Positions 31,697 to 39,229 of a stretch of DNA of 64,000 nt are shown piece after piece (position 1 is the stretch's first letter; every line of letters begins with the position of its first letter). A program made the position numbers and the translations under genes. Source of the DNA: Micromonospora halophytica (GTDB lineage Bacteria; Actinomycetota; Actinomycetes; Mycobacteriales; Micromonosporaceae); NCBI RefSeq assembly GCF_900090245.1, contig NZ_FMDN01000017.1:62001-126000 (forward strand), read 5' to 3'. The notes beneath the pieces were generated by a model. The model had not been told where the DNA came from and searched no databases. It saw only the letters and a list, made by a program, of their open reading frames with translations.

Positions 31697-34069
31697 TCAG
31701 GTGCGGGTTTCCGGGAGGTGCATGAGGGGGGCTCGGCCGACGGGCTGCTCGGGTGTCGGGCCGGGTGGATCCGGGGTGGGGACCGGGAGGGTGACCGGGA
31801 GGGCGGAGGTCACCCGGACCAGTTCGCCGTGGTGACGCAGCTCGACCGCCGTGTCCGGACCGCCGTTGCGCACCGAGTACGTGGTCTGGTGCGGGCGGAC
31901 GTCCACCTTCAGCCTGATCGACCGCCACTGCAGTGAGAACTCCAGCCGACCCAGGCGGCTCGGCAGCCGGGGCGAGAAGGACAGCGTTCCGTCGTGGTCG
32001 CGCAGCCCGCCGAACCCGGCTATCAGCGCGATCCACGCCCCGGCCAGCGAGGCCATGTGCACGCCGTCCCGGGTGTTCTCGTTCAGGTCGTGCAGGTCCA
32101 TCAGCGCGGCCTCGCGCAGGTAGCGGTGGGCCAGCTCGGGATGACCGACCTCGGCGGCCACCACCGCCTGGGTACAGGCCGACAACGACGAGTCCCGGAC
32201 GGTACGCCGCTCGTAGTAGAGGAAGTTGCGCAGCTTCTCGACGTCGGTGAAGGCGTCCCCCCGCCAGTGCATGGCGAGCACCAGGTCCGACTGCTTGACC
32301 ACCTGCTTGCGGTACAGGTCGAAGTACGGGTAGTGCAGCAGCAGCGGGTACTTCTCCGGCGGAGTGTGCCCGAAGTCCCACTCCTGCAACCGGGTGAAGC
32401 CCTCCACCTGCTCGTGGACGCCCAGGCCCTCGTCGTACGGCAGATGCATGGCGTTCGCCGCGTCACGCCACTCGGCCGCCTCCTCCTCGGTCACCCCGAG
32501 GTCGATCGCCTCGTCCCGGAAACGCATCGCGCACTCGGCGGCGGTGAGCAGGTTCCGCTGCGCCATCAGGTTCGTGTAGATGTTGTCGTCCTTGACCGCG
32601 GTGTACTCGTCCGGACCGGTCACCCCGTCGATGTGGAACCGGCCGTGCCGATCGTGGTGGCCGAGTGACCGCCACAGCCGGGCCGTCTCCACCAGCAGTT
32701 CCAACCCGATCTCCCGCTCCAGCTGCTCGTCGCCGGTGATCAGCACGTAGCGGCGCAGCGCGTCGGCGATGCCGGCGGCGACGTGGAAGGCGGCGGTCCC
32801 CGCCGGCCAGTACGCCGACGACTCCGGACCTTCGATGGTGCGCCACGGGAAGGCTGCGCCCTTCAGGTTCAACGTCCGGGCCCGCTCGTGGGCCTGCGCC
32901 AGGGTGGCGTGCCGCCAGTGCAGGGCGTCCCGGACGGCGGACGGCTGGGTGTAGGTGAGCACCGGCAGCACGAACATCTCGGTGTCCCAGAAGGCGTGCC
33001 CGTCGTACCCGGGCCCGGTCAGGCCCTTGGCCGCGATGGGTCGCCGCTCGGCCCGGGCGCCGGCCTGGAGCACGTGGAACAGCCCGAAGCGCACTGCCTG
33101 CTGCACCTCCGGGTCACCCTCGACGCGCACGTCGGCGGCGTCCCAGAACTCGTCGAGGTACTGCCGCTGCTCGCGGCGCAGCCTCTCCCATCCGTCCAGC
33201 CGGGCCGCGGCGAGCGCCGCGCCGACCTGGTCGCGCAGCGCCGGCAGCGACCGCCGGCTCGACCAGCCGTACGTGAGGTACTTGACCACCCGCAGCTTCT
33301 CGCCGGGCTGGAGCACGCAGCCGATGGTGGTGCGTACCCAGTCCTCGTACCCCTCGGACTCGATGGTGGTCTTTCCCGGGGCGTGCACGTCGTGGCCCAT
33401 CGTCGCGGCCACCCGCAGCCCGCTGACCTTGGTGCGGTGGATGAGCAGCCCGCCGTCGTCGGTGGTCAGCTCCTCCTCGGCCTGCAACGGGGACTCCAGC
33501 ACGGCCGCCACCCGGGGGTCCCGGCTCTGCGCCGGCAGGGTCTCGTTGGCGACCAGCTCGGACTGCAGGATCAGCCGCAGCGGCCCGTCCACCGCTTCGA
33601 CCTCGTAGTTGACGGCGGCGACCGCCCGCTGGGTGAAGGAGACCAGCCGGGTGCTGCGCACCTTGACCTGACGCCCGGCCGGAGAGCGCCAGTGCAGCTC
33701 GCGGTGCAGGGTGCCGGCGCGCAGGTCGAGGATGCGCTCGTGGGCGAGCAGTTCGCCGTACCGGACGTCGAGCGGCTCGTCGTCGACCAGCAGCCGGATC
33801 AGCTTGCCGTTGGTGACGTTGACGACGGTCTGCCCCGACTCGGGGAAACCGAAGCCGGCCTCGGCGTACGGCAGCGGGCGCAGCTCGTAGAAGGAGTTGA
33901 GGTAGGTGCCGGGCAGGCCGTGCGGTTCGCCCTCGTCGAGGTTGCCGCGCAGGCCGACGTGCCCGTTGGAGAGCGCGAAGACCGATTCGGACTGGGCCAG
34001 CACGTCCATGTCGAGCCGGGTCTCACGTACGTGCCACGGCTCGACCGGATAGGCGCGCTCGCGGATCAT
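31697..34069 (-). CDS. GH65 disaccharide phosphorylase (trehalose/maltose/kojibiose type)
   Basis: 790 residues, full length for GH65: an N-terminal beta-sandwich (GHVGLRGNLDEGEPHGLPGTYLN), an (alpha/alpha)6 barrel with GHAFWDTEMFVLP, and the general acid Glu488 in TGPDEYTAVKDDNIYTN. It splits an alpha-glucosyl disaccharide with phosphate to give beta-glucose 1-phosphate and glucose. Its start overlaps the stop of the beta-phosphoglucomutase gene by 4 bases, so the phosphorylated product is passed straight on. The exact disaccharide is not readable; trehalose and maltose are the likeliest. It is cytosolic. Confidence 0.93.
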   Translation of the reverse strand: MIRERAYPVEPWHVRETRLDMDVLAQSESVFALSNGHVGLRGNLDEGEPHGLPGTYLNSFYELRPLPYAEAGFGFPESGQTVVNVTNGKLIRLLVDDEPLDVRYGELLAHERILDLRAGTLHRELHWRSPAGRQVKVRSTRLVSFTQRAVAAVNYEVEAVDGPLRLILQSELVANETLPAQSRDPRVAAVLESPLQAEEELTTDDGGLLIHRTKVSGLRVAATMGHDVHAPGKTTIESEGYEDWVRTTIGCVLQPGEKLRVVKYLTYGWSSRRSLPALRDQVGAALAAARLDGWERLRREQRQYLDEFWDAADVRVEGDPEVQQAVRFGLFHVLQAGARAERRPIAAKGLTGPGYDGHAFWDTEMFVLPVLTYTQPSAVRDALHWRHATLAQAHERARTLNLKGAAFPWRTIEGPESSAYWPAGTAAFHVAAGIADALRRYVLITGDEQLEREIGLELLVETARLWRSLGHHDRHGRFHIDGVTGPDEYTAVKDDNIYTNLMAQRNLLTAAECAMRFRDEAIDLGVTEEEAAEWRDAANAMHLPYDEGLGVHEQVEGFTRLQEWDFGHTPPEKYPLLLHYPYFDLYRKQVVKQSDLVLAMHWRGDAFTDVEKLRNFLYYERRTVRDSSLSACTQAVVAAEVGHPELAHRYLREAALMDLHDLNENTRDGVHMASLAGAWIALIAGFGGLRDHDGTLSFSPRLPSRLGRLEFSLQWRSIRLKVDVRPHQTTYSVRNGGPDTAVELRHHGELVRVTSALPVTLPVPTPDPPGPTPEQPVGRAPLMHLPETRT

Positions 34070-34815
34070 GCCACCGCCCCCTTCAGCAGGTCGGCGAGGT
34101 CGGTGACCACGACGTCGGCGCCGTGGGCGCGCAGCTCGTCGGCCTGGCCGACCCGGTCGACACCGACCACGTACCCGAAGCCGCCGGCCCGGCCGGCGGC
34201 CACCCCGGCGAGGGCGTCCTCGAAGACGGCGGCGGCGGCCGGTTCGACGCCGAGCAGCGTCGCGCCGGCCAGGAAGGTGTCCGGGTGCGGCTTGCCGCGC
34301 AGCCCTTCGGCGCGGGCGACCAGGCCGTCGACCCGCGCCTCCAGCAGCGGCTCCAGGCCGGCCGAGGCCACCACGTCCCGGCAGTTGGCACTGGCCGAGA
34401 CGACCGCGCGGCGCAGCCCGGCGGCGACCGCCGCCCGCAGGTACGTCACCGAGCCGGGGTAGACGTCGACTCCGTCGTGGTGGATGCGGTCCAGCAGGAC
34501 GACGTTCTTCCGGTTGCCGATGCCGTGGACGGTGTCGGCGTCCGGTGGGTCGTCGGGGCCCCCCTCGGGCAGCACGATGCCGCGTGAGGCGAGGAAGGTG
34601 CGGACGCCGTCGGCGCGGGGTCGGCCGTCGACGTACCGGTTGTAGTCCGGGCCGGGGTCGAACGGGCGGAACGGCTCGCCGGTGGCCGCCGCCCGACGCG
34701 CCAGGAAGGCGTCGAAGGTCTGTTTCCAGGCGGCGTTGTGCACCTTGGCGGTCTGCGTCAGCACACCGTCCAGATCGAAGAGGCAGGCGGTCACGTGAGC
34801 GGGTAGACCCAGCAC
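34066..34815 (-). CDS. pgmB: Beta-phosphoglucomutase (HAD superfamily)
   Basis: 249 residues. The HAD motif I nucleophile is FDLDGVLT, followed by the alpha-helical cap (VHNAAWKQTFDAFL and DGVRTFLASRGI); motif II is VVSASANC, Lys is in GLRGKPHPDTF and motif IV is VFEDALAGVAAG. It converts beta-glucose 1-phosphate to glucose 6-phosphate, completing the path begun by the GH65 enzyme. GTG at 34815 has no obvious Shine-Dalgarno; a second GTG 21 bases downstream is possible, or the mRNA may be leaderless. Confidence 0.93.
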   Translation of the reverse strand: MLGLPAHVTACLFDLDGVLTQTAKVHNAAWKQTFDAFLARRAAATGEPFRPFDPGPDYNRYVDGRPRADGVRTFLASRGIVLPEGGPDDPPDADTVHGIGNRKNVVLLDRIHHDGVDVYPGSVTYLRAAVAAGLRRAVVSASANCRDVVASAGLEPLLEARVDGLVARAEGLRGKPHPDTFLAGATLLGVEPAAAAVFEDALAGVAAGRAGGFGYVVGVDRVGQADELRAHGADVVVTDLADLLKGAVA

Positions 34816-34875
34816 ACTGAGGAATCTATCCAGCGGATCGTCCGGACAAACCGCTTTCGGGGCGTGGCGTCGGGG

Positions 34876-35343
34876 TCAGCGGTGCGGACGCAGCGTCCAG
34901 AGCACGGTCATCGCCGAGGTCGGGGTGCCGTCCTCGGTGCCGATCTCGATCTCGACGCCGAACTCGGGGCGCCGCCCGGCGTCCAGTTCGGCGATCACCT
35001 CGGCGGGCGTACGCCCCAGCCGGGCGGTGGCCAGCACCGGCCCCATCGCCACCTTCCGGTACCCGATCTCCGCCCGGACGGCCAGCGGCACCGCCCGGTC
35101 GAGCAGGTGGCCGAAGGCGGCCATCACCACCGCCCCGGAGGCCGTCTCGCCGAGGGTGAACATCGCCCCGGCGTGCGGACCGCCGACATGGTTGTGGGTG
35201 GCCGGCGAGTCGGGCAGCCGGACGACAGCCCGGACGCCGCCCTCGGCTTCCGGCGCGACCTCGACGACCTCCAGGTCGAGCGTACGGGCGAAGGGCACGG
35301 CTTCCAGCAGCGCGGACGCCACCTGGCGTGAGTCGATGGACAT
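34876..35343 (-). CDS. Hotdog-fold thioesterase (DUF4442/PaaI-like)
   Basis: 155 residues, a single hotdog domain with THNHVGGPHAGAMFTLGETASG as the active-site helix region. It likely hydrolyses an acyl-CoA. ATG at 35343 is 20 bases from a small inverted repeat. The acyl group is unknown and no fatty acid genes adjoin it. Confidence 0.82.
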   Translation of the reverse strand: MSIDSRQVASALLEAVPFARTLDLEVVEVAPEAEGGVRAVVRLPDSPATHNHVGGPHAGAMFTLGETASGAVVMAAFGHLLDRAVPLAVRAEIGYRKVAMGPVLATARLGRTPAEVIAELDAGRRPEFGVEIEIGTEDGTPTSAMTVLWTLRPHR

Positions 35344-35351
35344 GCACCGAC

Positions 35352-35367
35352 GTTACTAGCAGGTAAC
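35352..35367. promoter_or_regulatory. GTTAC-N6-GTAAC operator-like repeat
   Basis: A short perfect inverted repeat immediately upstream of the thioesterase start codon, in a locally A/T-richer spot. It may bind a TetR- or GntR-type regulator. Low certainty because the arms are only 5 bases. Confidence 0.4.
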
Positions 35368-35401
35368 TTTCCGGGCAAGGCCGGCTCGGCGAGCAGCGGA
35401 G

Positions 35402-35477
35402 GATCGCCCTGCATGTCGGCGGCGTGGCGGTGTCCAGGCCCGACCGATACCGCCACATCGCCGCAACGGAGTCGATC
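35402..35477. repeat. Dispersed palindromic repeat, copy B
   Basis: 76 bases sharing ATGTCGGCGGCGTGGCGGTG, an inverted ACCGCCACATCGCCG and the end GAGTCGATC with copies A (18815) and C (52948). Its right end runs directly into a tandem repeat. Confidence 0.8.
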
Positions 35478-35565
35478 ACGACCGGCACGGCCCGTCGGAG
35501 GTCGAGCACGACCGGCACGGCCCGTCGGAGGTCGAGCACGACCGGCACGGCCCGTCGGAGTCGAG
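35477..35565. repeat. 30-bp tandem repeat, three copies
   Basis: Unit CACGACCGGCACGGCCCGTC plus GGAGGTCGAG. Copies at 35477-35506, 35507-35536 and 35537-35565; the third lacks one G. The array begins at the last base of palindromic repeat copy B and ends 6 bases before the stop of the ATPase gene. Confidence 0.85.
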
Positions 35566-35570
35566 CCCGG

Positions 35571-36881
35571 TCAGCGCCAGCCGACGTCGATCCGGTCGCC
35601 GCGCTCGTCGAAGAAGTGCAGGGCGTCCATCCGTACCGCGACCGACATCGGGTGGCCCGCGGAGATCGCCGGGTACGGAGCGAGCCGCACGGCCAGCTCG
35701 GCGGGGCGGCGGTGGTGCCGGCCCGGGTCGTTGAGCACGCTGGTCCGGTTGCCGCCCGGGGCGGGCGCGGCGGCGGCCGGCGCGGGGTCGACGGCCCGGC
35801 CGGCGAGCCGCTGCATGACCTGCCCGAAGCGCCGTAGGCCGCGCTGGCCGGACGGGCCGTCCTCGGCCGGTGCGCCCATCTCGTCCACCACGATCGCGGT
35901 GGCGCCGATGTCGAGGAAGGCCAGCGACTCGTGCCCGTGGTGCTCCAGGTACCGGACCCGGCCCTGGAGCACGTCGCCAGGGGTGTCCGGAGCGACCGGG
36001 GTGAGCGCCTCGGCCCGCATGCCGACCACGATCCGCTCGCCGTGGTAGTGCGCCACAGCGCGGCTGCGGATGTCGTCCCAGGGCAGGTAGAGCGCCTGGT
36101 CGCCGAGGGTCAGCGTGATGTACCGGTCGAGGTGGACGTAGACCGACGCCTCCAGCAGGTTCATCCGGGGGCTGCCCAGGAAGGCCGCGACGTAGAGGGT
36201 GGCCGGCCGGCCGTACACCTGGGTGGGCGTGCCCACGTCCTGGAGCACGCCCTTGCGCATGATGGCGACCCGGTCGGCCATGGTCAGCGCCTCGGCCTGG
36301 TCGTGCGTGACGTAGATGGTGGTGACGCCCAGCTCACGGGTGAGCCCGGAGATCTCCGCGCGCAGCTCGGCGCGCAGGCCGCTGTCGAGGTTGGAGAGCG
36401 GCTCGTCCATCAGGAACAGGCCCGGCCTGCGTACTATCGCCCGCCCCATCGCGACCCGCTGACGCTGGCCGCCGGAGAGCTGGCTCGGTTTGCGGCCGAG
36501 CACGTCGCCGATGCCGAGCGCGCTGGCCACGTCCTGGATCCGCTCCCCGCGCGGAAGCGGTTCGACGCCGGACAGCCGAAGCGGGAACCCGATGTTGTCC
36601 CCCACGGTCATGTGCGGGTAGAGCGCGAAGTCCTGGAAGACCATGGCGATCTTCCGCTCCCGGGGCGGCAGGTCGTTGGCCACCTCGCCGTCGAGCATCA
36701 CCGCGCCGGACGTCGGATCCTCCAGACCCGCGACCATCCGCAGCACCGTGGACTTCCCGCAGCCGGACGGCCCGAGCAGCACCATGAACTCGCCGTCGTT
36801 GACGTCGAGATTGACGCTGTCGACCGCGAGTGTCCCGTCCTGGAACACCTTGGTCACATCCTTGAGCGCGACGGTGGTCAC
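35571..36881 (-). CDS. Sugar ABC transporter ATPase (MalK/MsiK/UgpC type)
   Basis: 436 residues. ATPase domain with GPSGCGKST, FQDFALYPHMTV, LSGGQRQRVAMGRA, LFLMDEPLSNLD and THDQAEALTMADR, then C-terminal OB/TOBE regulatory folds extended by an Ala/Pro-rich insert (about 365-385). There is no permease or binding-protein gene nearby, as for MsiK, a shared ATPase serving many sugar importers in actinobacteria. GTG at 36881 has GGAGGAG upstream. Calling it the multi-transporter ATPase is inference from its isolation. Confidence 0.9.
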   Translation of the reverse strand: MTTVALKDVTKVFQDGTLAVDSVNLDVNDGEFMVLLGPSGCGKSTVLRMVAGLEDPTSGAVMLDGEVANDLPPRERKIAMVFQDFALYPHMTVGDNIGFPLRLSGVEPLPRGERIQDVASALGIGDVLGRKPSQLSGGQRQRVAMGRAIVRRPGLFLMDEPLSNLDSGLRAELRAEISGLTRELGVTTIYVTHDQAEALTMADRVAIMRKGVLQDVGTPTQVYGRPATLYVAAFLGSPRMNLLEASVYVHLDRYITLTLGDQALYLPWDDIRSRAVAHYHGERIVVGMRAEALTPVAPDTPGDVLQGRVRYLEHHGHESLAFLDIGATAIVVDEMGAPAEDGPSGQRGLRRFGQVMQRLAGRAVDPAPAAAAPAPGGNRTSVLNDPGRHHRRPAELAVRLAPYPAISAGHPMSVAVRMDALHFFDERGDRIDVGWR

Positions 36882-37039
36882 CGTCTCCTCCCCCAGCTCG
36901 GCCGAACCCCGCTTGACTGTCGCCAGGATCGCCGGTCCAGCACATCGGGTAAACGTGCCGTGTTCAGGTTATGACAGGACTATTAACCGCCCGGTAGTGA
37001 GAATGGCATGACAGCGCGTCACACCAGGTCACACCCAGG
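36882..37039 (-). promoter_or_regulatory. Promoter region of the MsiK-like gene
   Basis: 158 bases between two minus-strand genes. The segment 36960-37010 is A/T-rich (GTTATGACAGGACTATTAAC) and is the likely promoter. Near 37020-37040, GGTCAC is repeated two or three times. No CebR-, DasR- or MalR-type operator is evident to me. Confidence 0.35.
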
Positions 37040-39214
37040 TCACGCGGGCTCGTCCAGGAAGATCCGCCGGACCACCCGCTCCGCCGCGTGACCGTCGTCG
37101 AGCGCGCAGAACCGGTCCCGGAACCGCCGCCGCGCCCGCTCCGCCTCCCCCGCCGTCTCCGCGCCGGAGCGGAACACCTCCAACAGGTCGTCGAAGGTGA
37201 GCGCCACCGCCCCCGGCGGCTCGGCGGTCACGTCGAGGTAGACGCCCCGGGCCAGCGCGTACGCGTCCCGGTCCGGGGCGTACACGACGATCGGCCGGTC
37301 CAGGACCGCGTAGTCGAACATCGCCGACGAGTAGTCGGTGACCAGCACGTCGGCGGCCAGGTACAGGTCCTCCACGCTCCGATGGTCGCTGACGTCCACC
37401 GCCCGTCCCCCGGTACGCCGCCGGGCCCGGCCCTGCCGGTCCTGGAAGTAGTGACTGCGGATCAACAGCCGACCGGCCGGTCCCAGCACGTCGAGCAGCC
37501 GCCGCGGGTCGAACGGCGGACGGTAGCGCGGCAGGTGTTCCCGGTGGGTCGGCGCGTAGAGCACCACCCGCTCGCCGGGGGCGACACCGAGCCGGTCCCG
37601 GACCTCGCGCACCTCCTCGGCGGTGGCGGTGACCAGCCGGTCGTTGCGCGGGTACCCGACCTCCAAGGTGGTGTACGACGCCGGGTAGGCCCGGTCCCAC
37701 ATCTGGGTGGAGAAGCTGTTCGAGGTGACGCTGAAGTCCCAGCGGTCCACCCGGCGCAGCAGCCCGGCGAAGTCCATCCCGACCGCGCCCAGCGGGTACC
37801 GCTGCTGGTCCAGCCCCATCACCTTGACCGGCGTGCCGTGGTGGGTCTGCACGAACACCGAGCCGGGCCGCTTACGGACGAAGTCGGGGAAGTTGACGTT
37901 GTTGACCAGCCACCGCGCCCGGGCCAGCGCCCGGTAGTAGGCGCGGGTGCCGGCGACGACGTACTCGGTGCCCTGCGGCAGGGTGTCCACCCGGTCCCGC
38001 CGGACGATCCACACCCCACGGACCTGCGGCGCGAGCCGCCGGGCGGCGGCGTGCACCGCGGCCGGGTTGCAGGCGTAGCCGCGGTACCAGTAGGCGGCGT
38101 AGACGGCCAGCGTCGGGTCGATCGGCCGACGCAGCTCGGCCCGGTAGTACTCGCGCAGCGCCACGTCCCGGGCCGACCGCGCGACCCGCCGGGCCACCGG
38201 CAGGGCCCGCCGGGCCGCGCCACGGGCGGTCACCCTGGCCTGGTTGGCACCGCGCAGCGCGCTGAACGTGCGCCAGCGTCCCGCCGCGACCAGCCGGTGC
38301 TTGAGCCCCTCCACGCCGTCCGGCACCGCAGCGCCGCCGGGTGGCAGGAAGCGCCGGTAATCGGCGGTGACCTGGGCGAAGAAGGCCGGCCGCAGCTCAG
38401 GGGCGATCCGCTCGCCGTTGCCGAGCACCGCCAGGTGGTGCCAGACCATCCGCTCGAAGACCGCCGGCCGCAGCGCGGCCAGGTCCGGACGGGCGTCGAG
38501 GAACCGGAACACCCGGTGCCACTGCTCGAAGACCTCGAAGTGCCGGTCCCCCCGGGTCCGGGTGATCGCGCCGGCCCGCCGCTGCCGGTAGTTGACGCAG
38601 ACCCGGTCGAGCACGCCGATCCGCTCGGCGGCCAGCAGCACCGGGTAGCTGAACGAGACGTCCTCGTACCAGCCGGGGGCGAAGCGGAGCCCGAGGTCGG
38701 TCAGGTATTCCCGACGGACCAGCCGGTTCCAGGCGGTGTGCAGCAGGTGCAGGGCCTCCGGCCGGTCGGCCAGCCGGAAGGTCGCCTCGCCGGGCGGCTC
38801 CGGGAACACCTCCGCCATCGCGCTGCGGGTCGCGGTGTCGGTCCAGTGCACCCGGACGTGGTCGACGACGAGGACGTCCGGACGGGTGGCGCGGAGCCGG
38901 TCGGCCACCTCCGGCAGGCAGTCGGGGGCGAGCCAGTCGTCGCCGTCGAGGAACCAGACGTACTCCCCGACGGCCCGGTCCAGGCCGATGTTGCGGGCCG
39001 GACCGAGACCGACGTTCTCGGTGAGCCGGACCGCCCGGACCCGGGGGTCACGGGCGGCGTAGGAGTCGAGGATGTCGCCGACGGCGTCGGGCGAGGCGTC
39101 GTCGACGCCGATCACCTCGATGTCGCCGAACGGCTGCCCGAGCAGCGAGTCCAGGCATTCGCGCAGGTAGCCCTGCACCCGGTGGGCCGGGACGACGAAG
39201 CTGATCAGGGTCAT
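37040..39214 (-). CDS. Fusion: GT2 glycosyltransferase + TagF-like CDP-glycerol/ribitol phosphotransferase
   Basis: 724 residues, two enzymes in one chain. Residues 1-220 are a GT-A glycosyltransferase (ISFVVPAHRVQGYLRECLDS, VGLGPARN, WFLDGDDWL). Residues of about 360-715 are a TagF/TarF domain: FVQTHHGTPVKVMG, VLYAPTHREHLPRYRPPFDP, LLIRSHYF, SVEDLYLAADVLVTDYSSAM and FDYAVLDRPIVVYAPD. It should build a polyol-phosphate wall polymer with sugar decoration at the membrane. It is separated by 15 bases from the CDP-alcohol transferase gene and lies downstream of an ABC-2 exporter, so polymer synthesis and export are encoded together. Confidence 0.92.
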   Translation of the reverse strand: MTLISFVVPAHRVQGYLRECLDSLLGQPFGDIEVIGVDDASPDAVGDILDSYAARDPRVRAVRLTENVGLGPARNIGLDRAVGEYVWFLDGDDWLAPDCLPEVADRLRATRPDVLVVDHVRVHWTDTATRSAMAEVFPEPPGEATFRLADRPEALHLLHTAWNRLVRREYLTDLGLRFAPGWYEDVSFSYPVLLAAERIGVLDRVCVNYRQRRAGAITRTRGDRHFEVFEQWHRVFRFLDARPDLAALRPAVFERMVWHHLAVLGNGERIAPELRPAFFAQVTADYRRFLPPGGAAVPDGVEGLKHRLVAAGRWRTFSALRGANQARVTARGAARRALPVARRVARSARDVALREYYRAELRRPIDPTLAVYAAYWYRGYACNPAAVHAAARRLAPQVRGVWIVRRDRVDTLPQGTEYVVAGTRAYYRALARARWLVNNVNFPDFVRKRPGSVFVQTHHGTPVKVMGLDQQRYPLGAVGMDFAGLLRRVDRWDFSVTSNSFSTQMWDRAYPASYTTLEVGYPRNDRLVTATAEEVREVRDRLGVAPGERVVLYAPTHREHLPRYRPPFDPRRLLDVLGPAGRLLIRSHYFQDRQGRARRRTGGRAVDVSDHRSVEDLYLAADVLVTDYSSAMFDYAVLDRPIVVYAPDRDAYALARGVYLDVTAEPPGAVALTFDDLLEVFRSGAETAGEAERARRRFRDRFCALDDGHAAERVVRRIFLDEPA

Positions 39215-39229
39215 CCCGGCCGCCCTCCG

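Noticed and set aside
35477..35565. Three 30-bp repeats that could be taken for a short CRISPR array
   Set aside because: The units are directly tandem with no spacers, and no cas genes are in the window.
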